Source: an uncultured Eubacteriales bacterium
GTDB taxonomy: Bacteria; Bacillota; Clostridia; Christensenellales; Borkfalkiaceae
NCBI GenBank assembly: GCA_900548285.1
Contig: URKE01000004.1
Location: 1 to 61,793 of the forward strand
DNA length: 61,793 nt
Direction of reading: 5' to 3'
How positions within the stretch are numbered: the first letter of the stretch is position 1; each line of letters opens with the position of its first letter. The notes under the pieces are model-generated. The model was not told the origin of the DNA and made no database searches. It saw only the letters and a program-made list of their open reading frames with translations. This document shows positions 7,647 through 14,727 of this stretch, piece after piece. The translations under genes were made by a program, and so were the position numbers.

Positions 7647-8559
7647 TTTTCTTTCTCCCGGCAATTTTTGCTTTTATCGTCGGAACGCAGAGCGTTATCA
7701 CGATTATTATCGAAGCGATGAGTTTGAGGTCGTTCGTATTCATTCCCAGCCCCACCGCGATGGTGAAAATAAGCCTGTAAATCACGCTCCCCAGCACCAC
7801 TCCGAGAAGTTTAACCCAGAAAGAAAATCTGTTGCCGACGATAAGTTCGCCGATAACCACCGAAGCAAGCCCGATGACGATTGTTCCCGTAGCCATGTTC
7901 ACGTCGGCGGAAAAATTGTATTGCGCTATGAGCGCGCCCGAAAGCGCGGCCAGGCCGTTACTCATCATAAGCGCGATATATTTCGTCATATCGGTGTTGA
8001 TACCCTGCGCCTTTGCCATTTTTTCGTTGCATCCCGTCGCTCTGACAGCCGAGCCGATCTCCGTTCCGAAAAACCAGTACATAATCGCGATAACCGCCGC
8101 TATCGCGATGACGCACGAAATAATCGTGAGAACGTTTTTATCGTCGATAACGCTGAGCGAAAACAGTTTTGCGAACATTCCGTTATACGTCGAAGCAGAC
8201 GATGGGACGGAAACGTTCGGTTTTTCGCGCAGAATGTGCATGTTTATCGAATAGAGCGCCGACATCGTGAGAATCCCGGATAAAATCGGCGGTATTTTTA
8301 ATTTTGTGTTGAGCGTTGCGGTAAGCGCGCCCGCCAAAGCCCCCGCAAGAAACGCGAAGAGCATGGCAAGAAGCGCAGGCAAGCCCGCTTCGATCGAAAT
8401 TATGGCGACGGCGCCGCCCGTTGCGAGAGATCCGTCGACCGAAAGGTCGGCGAAATCGAGTATTTTATACGACACGTAAACGCCTAATGCAAGCACCGCC
8501 CACATAAGCCCCTGCGCCAGTCCTCCCGGCAACGCGCGCACGATATCCATTATATTCAT
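7633..8559 (-). CDS. ABC importer permease (branched-chain/aromatic fold)
   Basis: A 308-residue integral membrane protein with eight or more hydrophobic segments and the segment NEKMAKAQGINTDMTKYIALMMSN in outline (near 188-210), the coupling loop region typical of BPD_transp_2 (LivH/RbsC-like) permeases. It lies between the binding protein (18 nt gap) and the ATPase (14 nt overlap), so the three form one importer. Permeases with this context in Bacillota are usually annotated as tryptophan or unknown-substrate systems. The residues seen do not define the substrate; the leader peptide upstream argues for Phe/Tyr. Confidence 0.9.
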   Translation of the reverse strand: MNIMDIVRALPGGLAQGLMWAVLALGVYVSYKILDFADLSVDGSLATGGAVAIISIEAGLPALLAMLFAFLAGALAGALTATLNTKLKIPPILSGILTMSALYSINMHILREKPNVSVPSSASTYNGMFAKLFSLSVIDDKNVLTIISCVIAIAAVIAIMYWFFGTEIGSAVRATGCNEKMAKAQGINTDMTKYIALMMSNGLAALSGALIAQYNFSADVNMATGTIVIGLASVVIGELIVGNRFSFWVKLLGVVLGSVIYRLIFTIAVGLGMNTNDLKLIASIIIVITLCVPTIKAKIAGRKKNART

Positions 8560-8577
8560 TAACTTTTCCCCGGTAAA

Positions 8578-9573
8578 TTATTTAGTGTATTCCGCTTTGA
8601 GAGCCGCTATGTCGGCGTCCGTGATTCTGAGCGCGGAATTTTTGGCAAGAAGCGCTTTCGCGTTGTTTTCGTTTATAACGAACGTTACCGACTGTTTGTA
8701 GTATTCAAAAGGAAGATCGGCGGGTTTCTTTTCTCCGGTAAGGATTTTTATAGCCATTTCCGCAGTCTGAACGCCGAGTTTTTTGTAATCGATGCTGAGC
8801 GTGGCAAGCGCTTCGTTATCCTCGCACATTCCTTCTTCGCCGGCAACGACCGGGATACCCTTAGGCGTGAGAATATTGCAGGCGAGCGTCATATTAGCCG
8901 CAAGAAGGTTATCGGTCGGTATATAAACGACGTCTATATCCGAGCCGATCGTTTCGACGACCGTCTGAATGTCGCTGGTAGCAGTAACTGTGAAATCCCT
9001 GGTTTCCAAGCCGATTTTTTCACATTGCGCCTTTGCGAGTTCGATTTGTTTCTGAGAATTTTCTTCGCCGCCGCAGTATAAGAATCCTACTTTTTTGCAA
9101 TCGGGAACGATTTTTTTAACGAGCGCGATCTGCTGATCGATCGGAGCCATATCGCTCGTTCCGGTTACGTTAACGCCCGAAATATTTCCCACCACGGGGT
9201 CGGTGACGGCGGTGAAAAGCGTGGGGATTTTAGTGGTCGCGGTTGCGAGCGCTCTGGCAGAGGAAGTGGCTATACCGAGAAGTAAATCGCAGTTTTTCGC
9301 GACGAGGTTGGCGGCGATGGTCTTTTCGTTGTTCTGATCTCCCTGCGCGTTCTGCAGATCGAACTCGATCGTTTTGCCGTTTTCTTCAGCCCATCTGTTG
9401 AGAGTTTCGGTGAAACCGTCTCTCGCGGCGTCCAGAGCCGTATGCTTTGCGGCCTGCAACACCCCGATTCTGTAATCGGCTTTGGCGGTGTTTCCGCAAC
9501 CGGTCATGCAAGCCATTCCCACAGCCAGCGTCGCGGCGAGCGCAACGCTTAAAAGTCTTTTTAACGTTTTCAT
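8578..9573 (-). CDS. ABC importer substrate-binding lipoprotein (aromatic amino acid family)
   Basis: A 331-residue lipoprotein of the ABC_sub_bind family. The signal peptide ends at CMTGC. Two periplasmic-binding-protein lobes follow: YRIGVLQAAKHTALDAARDGF opens lobe one and KKVGFLYCGGEENS opens lobe two. Members of this family from other Bacillota and from Vibrio have been crystallised with aromatic amino acids (established knowledge). The start ATG follows AAAGGAG at good spacing. It is first in a three-gene operon binding protein-permease-ATPase and sits 116 nt after a transcription attenuator. Inferred role: extracytoplasmic capture of Phe and/or Tyr, possibly Trp. Confidence 0.93.
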   Translation of the reverse strand: MKTLKRLLSVALAATLAVGMACMTGCGNTAKADYRIGVLQAAKHTALDAARDGFTETLNRWAEENGKTIEFDLQNAQGDQNNEKTIAANLVAKNCDLLLGIATSSARALATATTKIPTLFTAVTDPVVGNISGVNVTGTSDMAPIDQQIALVKKIVPDCKKVGFLYCGGEENSQKQIELAKAQCEKIGLETRDFTVTATSDIQTVVETIGSDIDVVYIPTDNLLAANMTLACNILTPKGIPVVAGEEGMCEDNEALATLSIDYKKLGVQTAEMAIKILTGEKKPADLPFEYYKQSVTFVINENNAKALLAKNSALRITDADIAALKAEYTK

Positions 9574-9688
9574 AATAACACTCCTTTGAAAAGCGATTTT
9601 TAACGCACAGGAACAATAAGCCGTAACGAATAATGCGCCGTCAGGCTACGTTTTTCTATTGTTCTGCGCGATTCGCGTCGCAAAAAAA

Positions 9689-9778
9689 AATCGCAGCCCG
9701 TTGGCTACGATTCACGACAAGTCATTTCTGACCGCAAAGCAAAAATATCGTAGCCGATTAACAACTAAGACCGCGATA
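9689..9778 (-). promoter_or_regulatory. Ribosome-dependent transcription attenuator (Phe/Tyr)
   Basis: Read on the minus strand, three alternative RNA pairings are visible. The 1:2 hairpin uses TATCG and TAGTTG (9774-9778, 9762-9767) against CGGCTACGATA (9746-9756). The 2:3 antiterminator is a perfect 9-bp pairing of GGCTACGAT (9747-9755) with ATCGTAGCC (9703-9711). The 3:4 terminator pairs AATCGTAGCC (9703-9712) with GGCTGCGATT (9689-9698) around AACG and runs into nine T. Segment 1 begins right after the FYFYFY codons of the leader peptide. Stalling there would free segment 2 to bind segment 3 and let transcription continue. Confidence 0.85.
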
Positions 9779-9817
9779 AAAATAAAAGTAAAAGCTTGCT
9801 TTTGCGATGAATAACAT
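9758..9817 (-). CDS. Attenuator leader peptide rich in Phe and Tyr
   Basis: A 19-residue open frame MLFIAKASFYFYFYRGLSC with its own ribosome site AGGGAAG (9825-9831) seven nt before ATG. Six consecutive codons are Phe-Tyr-Phe-Tyr-Phe-Tyr, and one more Phe occurs at position 3. It lies 40 nt after the predicted start of transcription and ends inside the first attenuator hairpin. This is the arrangement of classic leader peptides such as those of the enteric phe operons (established knowledge). The peptide itself is not expected to have a function; the speed of its translation reports charged Phe- and Tyr-tRNA. Confidence 0.85.
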   Translation of the reverse strand: MLFIAKASFYFYFYRGLSC

Positions 9818-9865
9818 TTTTATTCTTCCCTGCGGCGACGCCGCTCTCCTCAATTCGATGATACA

Positions 9866-9894
9866 ATCATACACCCCGAAATTTTGTTTGTCAA
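9866..9894 (-). promoter_or_regulatory. Promoter of the attenuated ABC importer operon
   Basis: Minus strand TTGACA (9889-9894), 17-nt spacer, TATGAT (9866-9871). It gives a leader of roughly 285 nt before the binding-protein ATG, holding the leader peptide and attenuator. A second long inverted repeat (CGCACAGGAACAATA near 9604-9618 against TATTGTTCTGCGCG near 9657-9670) lies between the attenuator and the gene. Confidence 0.85.
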
Positions 9895-10017
9895 GAATTT
9901 TAAGGCGCATAATGAAATTTCGTTATATCGATTTTTTATCGCGAGTTATAAGAAAGATTTATATTTCTTAGCCGAGAGAGATTGTGTTCGAACTCGGTCT
10001 TGCCGACAAACAAAACG

Positions 10018-10047
10018 CAATCGCCTGTGGCTATCCGCAGGCGATTG
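10018..10047 (-). terminator. Terminator after MFS gene
   Basis: Perfect 10-bp stem CAATCGCCTG / CAGGCGATTG, followed on the minus strand by GCGTTTTGTTTG. It lies 116 nt after the MFS stop. The stem and flank resemble the palindrome at 61348-61376 and may derive from the same repeat. Confidence 0.65.
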
Positions 10048-10163
10048 TGTTTGAAACGTTGTATAATTATATTTTTGTTTATTAAAATTCATTTTCCGCA
10101 AATCGGCAACGGGTTGCCGCGCGCTCTGTTTTCTGCGGCAACGCTTTTACCAAATTTATATAA

Positions 10164-11432
10164 TTAACTATTTTTTGCTTTTTTCCGGACAAAGTACGCT
10201 CCGCCGAGGACAACCGCCGCTATGCAGAACGCGAAAATTATTATAAACACAGCGTTCCAACTAAGGTCGTCGGCAATTTTGCCGAGTCCGTAAGAACTTA
10301 TCGTGCTGCCAAGATAACAACACCCGTTGAGCGCGCCTGCGAGCGTTCCCGAGAAGAAAAAGTTTCGCATATACATAGGCGCCATAGTCGTCACCACACT
10401 GTTCACCGCCGTCATAAGTAAGGCTATAAGCGCGAAAACGCAAAGCGGCAAGACAAATCCGCCGAGGTAGCCCCATATGATTATCGGCATCAGTAAAGCC
10501 GAAACGGCGAAAAATATCACCGACGTGAAAACGAAATTTTTAGTTTTGTCGTTAACCCTCGTCGCGACAAACGCCCCGAAAACCGACAAGAACGGCAGCG
10601 CGAGAGAAAGGGCTATCGATCCGCTTTCGCTCAGTTCGTATTTTTCCTTTAAAACCGACGGCATCCAGGTGGAAAGCCCGTCCTTGACGAGGTTGTTTAT
10701 AACCGCAAAAACTCCGAGAAACACAAGCGTTATCATCGCGTTTCGCTTTTCCGCGGAATAATTTTCGTCGGTATGTAAAACTTCGGCGGTCGCGGTTTCT
10801 CCGTTTTTATCGGCAATCTCGCCGCTTTTGCCGTAAGTTTTGCCGCTCGTGAGTTTTCCGTAAGAGAAAAACCACAAGGCGCCTATCGCAAAAAGCGCAA
10901 TCGAACCCGTGAGAAAGGATAAATTGAAGAAATTGACCTTTGTGAAAAGCGCGCCGAGCAAATACGCCAAAAACGTTCCCGCAGGCGTGCTTACGCTCAT
11001 AATAACCACCGCTTTTTTAAGGTTTTCGTCGCTTAAACACCTGCTCAGAACGGTGGAAAGCACCGCCCACAAAAAGGACAGCGAAAAGCCGTTTAACAGC
11101 CACAAATATTTAAGAGTGAAAAAAGACGGCAGAAAAAACACGGCAAGGTTTATCGCCGCGGACACCAGAAGCGAGAACGTTATTATAAATCTCGCGTTAT
11201 ACTTTCTGCATAGTATTCCGTTTATTATCTGTCCCGCGCCGTAGGCAAAAAAGAACATAGTGGAAACAAGCCCCGCGTCCGCGTGGCTTACTTTATAATA
11301 TTCCATTATTCCGTTTAAGTTACAACTGTAACAATATTTGCCCAAATAACTTGCGGTATACACGAGCCAGCACGCTATGATAAGCAATATTTGCCTCGTA
11401 TTATCCCGTTTGAGCAAACTTTTTTCTTCCAT
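10164..11432 (-). CDS. MFS transporter, organophosphate/sugar type
   Basis: A 422-residue major facilitator with about twelve hydrophobic segments and a central hydrophilic loop near 200-235. The N-terminal stretch YTASYLGKYCYSCNLNGIM and the segment FFAYGAGQIINGILCRKYNAR (each in outline) match the GlpT/UhpC branch, whose members exchange sugar phosphates or glycerol phosphate for phosphate. The ribosome site GGAGGAG precedes ATG. It is 18 nt after the PHP gene and last in a GH3-PHP-MFS set, so it may import the compound the other two enzymes handle. Substrate is not deducible from the sequence. Confidence 0.85.
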   Translation of the reverse strand: MEEKSLLKRDNTRQILLIIACWLVYTASYLGKYCYSCNLNGIMEYYKVSHADAGLVSTMFFFAYGAGQIINGILCRKYNARFIITFSLLVSAAINLAVFFLPSFFTLKYLWLLNGFSLSFLWAVLSTVLSRCLSDENLKKAVVIMSVSTPAGTFLAYLLGALFTKVNFFNLSFLTGSIALFAIGALWFFSYGKLTSGKTYGKSGEIADKNGETATAEVLHTDENYSAEKRNAMITLVFLGVFAVINNLVKDGLSTWMPSVLKEKYELSESGSIALSLALPFLSVFGAFVATRVNDKTKNFVFTSVIFFAVSALLMPIIIWGYLGGFVLPLCVFALIALLMTAVNSVVTTMAPMYMRNFFFSGTLAGALNGCCYLGSTISSYGLGKIADDLSWNAVFIIIFAFCIAAVVLGGAYFVRKKAKNS

Positions 11433-11450
11433 TTTTCTCCTCCGAAAAAA

Positions 11451-12719
11451 TTATCTTCTTCCGAAAAACGCCTTTCTGTAATCTTCCGTGACGCTCTCTG
11501 TCGCGGACATAATTTCCGCGCTTTCTTTCTCGATCGCCTCGGCGATTTTCGCCGCCGTGCCTTTTCTTATTTCTTTAACCTCCGGATAGAAATTATCCGT
11601 CAGAAATCTCGCGTAACGGACAAGCCTGAAGTCGCCGTAAATTCTGTACTCGTTCCCTATCCTTTCCACGGCGACCGTTTTAAGATTTTTCACCGCTTCC
11701 TTTACGTCCCGCACGCTTTTGCAAAACGCGTAAGTATAAAACTTGCCGAAAAGTTCGGAAACGACGTTGTGACAATCGGAAGCCCCGACTATCGGGATTT
11801 TTAAGTCTTTCGCGCGCATATCGTTATACATTGCGACCTGCAAATTAACGCCGTTGCCCGTTTTATCGTCGTCGTCAACGACCTCGAACGCGTCGAAAAT
11901 TCCGTTTTTAAGCAGAAATTCAAGCATCGGAGTTTGCATATTGTATTCGCCGTAAGCGTCCCAATAAGGATGACAAAGTACGCTCACACCGCCGTTTTTG
12001 CGGATGTTTTCCGAAACCCAATGGCGGAAAGCAAACTCTTTTTCGTCGATTTCGTCGGGAAGTCTGAACTGCTTTTTGAGTTCCGCTGCGGTTTCGGTAA
12101 CTTTTTTGAAAACTCCGTCCGGGTCGGCGTTTATTATCTCGTTCACGCTCGAACCCGCTCCGAAATTTATTATATGAAAATAACCCATTCCGCGGTTATG
12201 CACTTCTTCGCCCGGATAAACCTTGAAATAAGCGGCGATTTTATCCATCGTTTCCGCCATTTTCGCCGAACCCGCATACTTGTGGTGGTCGGTTATAGCC
12301 ATATAATCGAAACCCTCTTCATAGTATGCCGAAACGGTTTCGGCGGGCGTGAAAAGCCCGTCGGATTCGGTGGTGTGCAAATGCGTGTCGCCCTTGAACG
12401 GCTGAAGTTCGTAAAGATCTTTTTTAAGTGAAAAAATCTCGAAAACGACTTTCCTCGTTCCCGTGTCAATATAAACTCTGTGCCGCTGTTCGCCGCAAGG
12501 CGTGAAGTAAAACGTGACTTTTCCGCCCTTAACTTCCACGCTTTCGCCCGCGTATCTTTTATCTTCGTCGATAAAATATTTATCCGAATGGGGCAAATTG
12601 TATTTTTCCATAGACTGAACGGCGACGTTGACAAACCGACCGTTTTTTAATTCGTCGCCGCTAAGAATGAACTTTGTCTTTTTATCCGCAAGAGTTACCC
12701 TCGGAAACAATTTCAGCAT
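11451..12719 (-). CDS. PHP-domain metal-dependent phosphoesterase-like protein
   Basis: A 422-residue protein with a beta-rich N-terminal domain (1-105) and a PHP domain after it. The metal-binding motifs are in order: GDTHLHTTESDG near 110-121, ITDHH near 142-146, GEEVH near 170-174, CHPYWD near 250-255 and GASDCHN near 315-321. This pattern marks hydrolases of phosphoesters or related substrates with two or three metal ions. No signal peptide is seen, so it is cytoplasmic. It lies 13 nt after the GH3 remnant and 18 nt before the MFS gene. The precise substrate is unknown; the context suggests a phosphorylated sugar. Confidence 0.85.
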   Translation of the reverse strand: MLKLFPRVTLADKKTKFILSGDELKNGRFVNVAVQSMEKYNLPHSDKYFIDEDKRYAGESVEVKGGKVTFYFTPCGEQRHRVYIDTGTRKVVFEIFSLKKDLYELQPFKGDTHLHTTESDGLFTPAETVSAYYEEGFDYMAITDHHKYAGSAKMAETMDKIAAYFKVYPGEEVHNRGMGYFHIINFGAGSSVNEIINADPDGVFKKVTETAAELKKQFRLPDEIDEKEFAFRHWVSENIRKNGGVSVLCHPYWDAYGEYNMQTPMLEFLLKNGIFDAFEVVDDDDKTGNGVNLQVAMYNDMRAKDLKIPIVGASDCHNVVSELFGKFYTYAFCKSVRDVKEAVKNLKTVAVERIGNEYRIYGDFRLVRYARFLTDNFYPEVKEIRKGTAAKIAEAIEKESAEIMSATESVTEDYRKAFFGRR

Positions 12720-12732
12720 TTCTATTTCCTCT

Positions 12733-13005
12733 TTATATTTCTCTTTTAAAATAGCCGTCGAAATTCACGGGGTTTTTACCCGTCGCTTTTATCTCTCCCG
12801 ATAAAACTTTCGCAAGCGCTTTCTGCGATTCCGCCGTATCCGAATACACGTTGATATATTCTTCGAGATAAGGGAAATCAAACAACTTATACGGATCGCC
12901 TAAGGACGCGAAAATCATTCTCGGGTGACGGATAATGTACGCGCGCCAGAAAGTCATTACGTTATGCCAGACAAGAATAAAATGAACCTTGCCAAAACGC
13001 CGCAA
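12733..13005 (-). pseudogene. C-terminal fragment of the split GH3 gene
   Basis: The open frame runs into the inserted element. Its genuine part starts at NVMTFWRAYIIRHPRM and ends SDTAES...YFKREI, matching the end of GH3 C-terminal domains, where FASLGDPYKLFDFPYLEEY is characteristic in outline. The first dozen residues, from a TTG in the element, are not native. The 5' part of the gene is at 13226-14608. Joining GGC TGG TAT from the 5' part to AAC GTA ATG here restores an unbroken frame, which supports a single ancestral gene. Whether this fragment is translated is unknown. Confidence 0.8.
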
Positions 13006-13241
13006 TTTCCGCGCTTTTTGTCAAATTCTCGCTTGAAGTACGGCAAGTACATCTGCGTTCGCCTTTGCCAAAAATCATCGGAAATATCGGCGTTTTGGTC
13101 GCTTGCGAGTCTGGCGGCGAGTTTTTAGGCTAAGACAAGGCACGCGAACGGGTTAATACTTGACGTATAAGCCGCGAGCGTAACGACGTATTAGTCAAAA
13201 TATCGCCGTCAGACCACGGTTCGTTTTATTCTTGGCTGGCA
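12965..13241. mobile_element. 277-bp non-coding element with terminal inverted repeats inside the GH3 gene
   Basis: The termini are inverted copies of one another: TGCCAGACAAGAATAAAA on the left and TTTTATTCTTGGCTGGCA on the right, and the match continues inwards to GAACC with two mismatches over about 24 bp. TA occurs on both outer sides. No gene lies inside, as expected for a MITE mobilised in trans. A second palindrome (13109-13214) is nested in it. Related ends occur at 18009, 18183 and 21773. Confidence 0.75.
13109..13214. repeat. Nested 106-bp palindromic repeat
   Basis: Arms GTCTGGCGGCGA and TCGCCGTCAGAC (11 of 12 pairs) enclose AAGGCACGCGAACGGG and GCCGCGAGCGTAACG, a layout similar to the 105-bp element at 1230-1334 (AAGGCGCGGCGAGGG, GAGCCGCAACG). 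Size and internal words suggest the two belong to one broader repeat family. Confidence 0.5.
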
Positions 13242-14608
13242 TACCAGCCGATACGCATCGTTCCGCCGTGATAGTTTTTGGAACTCATATTGCAAAGCGC
13301 GACGACCATATCGTAATTACCCATAATCTCCTGTATCTTTTTATGCTTCGGATTTATGAGATAATCGACATATACGCCGACTTTCGCGAGTTGTTCTCTG
13401 AACGGCTCGTAAGACTTTTCGTTCACTTCCGCATGCCAATAAGGCTCGGCGACTATTACGCCCAGAACCTTATCGCCCTTTTTCAAGCCTTTCGGTATGA
13501 TGTTTTTATAATCTCTTACGACGGTTATGCTTTTGTCCGCTATCTGTTGGGATATTTTTGCAAGTTCTCCGTCCGAAACGACGGGAAGCGTAAGTTTTTC
13601 ATCGAACAACTTTGCCTTTCTCTTCAACTCAATAACACGCGAAAATGCGTCTATAAGTCGATTATTCGATATTTCTCCGCTTTTTACGGCATCTATGATA
13701 TTGTTGACGTCGGTGGGTTCGGGAAATAAAACCATATCCCCGCCCGCTTTTAAAAATTCGACGGCAAGTCTTTCGGGAATGGTCGAAGCGCACGCGCCTA
13801 TCATACTCATAGCGTCCGACACGATGCAGCCTTTAAAACCGAATTCGCCTTTTAAAATATCCGTCATAAGCGTTTTGCTGAGTATGCACGGACAGTTGTT
13901 TTCTTCTTTCGGTTGAAGCGATGGCACCGTGTAATGCCCGACCATAATCGACTCCGCGCCCCTTTCTATCATCGCGCGGTAAACTTTTCCGTACGTATCG
14001 AACCACTCCTCTTTCGACAAGGGATTTACCGTGGTGCAAAAATGACTGTTTCTTTCGTCTGTTCCGGCTCCCGGGAAATGCTTGGTACCGGTCGTCATAA
14101 ACCCTTCGGAACGTATGCCGTCCGCATAAGCCCCCGCAATTCTTATTACGGCGTCGGAATCGTCGGAAACCGCTCTTATATTGGTTTCGGGCGAGCGAAA
14201 ATTAAGATTTAAGTCGACAACGGGAGCAAACGTCCAGTGTATGCCGTTTTTTCGACATATTCTCGCGGTTATCCTGCCTGCTTCCCTTATGAGTTCTTCA
14301 TCGTTACACGCGCCCCACGCCATGGGATACGGTAAAAATCCGCCGCCTTTGACGCCGTTTTCGGGACCGTTTTCCACGTCCACGGAAACAATCACGGGGA
14401 CTTTGGTATACTTGTTAACCATATCGGTGTAAAGTTTTATCTTCTCCGCAGACATGTTCGACACGAAAATCCCGCCCGGTTTTATGCGTTTAATAATCTC
14501 TTCAACTTCTTCGGGGTCATCCTTTTCGTATATATCATAGCACAAAAGTTGCCCGCAGATATCTTTTAAAGTCAACTTATTTAAAAGTTTTTCCAAAAAT
14601 TCATTCAT
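13226..14608 (-). pseudogene. 5' part of split glycoside hydrolase family 3 gene
   Basis: 460 residues, of which about 456 are native GH3. The catalytic barrel is complete: GGIFVSNMS near 45, VDVENGPENGV near 75, TKHFPGAGTDERNSH near 177-191 and CIVSDAMSMIGA near 258-269 with the nucleophile Asp in SDAM. The KHFPGxGxxxxxSH pattern places it close to NagZ-like beta-N-acetylglucosaminidases. A C-terminal domain begins near 345 and is cut after RIGWYA, where the 277-bp element supplies SQE and a stop. About 70 residues are thereby separated (12733-13005). The barrel could still fold, so residual activity cannot be excluded. No signal peptide; probably cytoplasmic. Confidence 0.85.
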
Positions 14609-14661
14609 CTGATTCTAATCACCGTCAGTAAATTTATTAAAAAGTCAATCCGCAATCAAAA

Positions 14662-14682
14662 CCCCGTACAAAAGATACGGGG
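14662..14682 (-). terminator. Hairpin after the Ig-like lipoprotein gene
   Basis: CCCCGTA / TACGGGG stem with a short loop, followed on the minus strand by TTTTGATT. It lies between the lipoprotein stop (14728) and GH3 start (14608); the T-run is short, so termination may be partial. Confidence 0.5.
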
Positions 14683-14727
14683 AAAATCTTGTTTCTGTTC
14701 TCTGTATTGTACGTTCTCACTATTCGG

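Noticed and set aside
9574..9894. T-box riboswitch upstream of the ABC importer
   Set aside because: The AGGGTGGNACCGCG box is absent and the terminator is instead paired with a leader-peptide attenuator.
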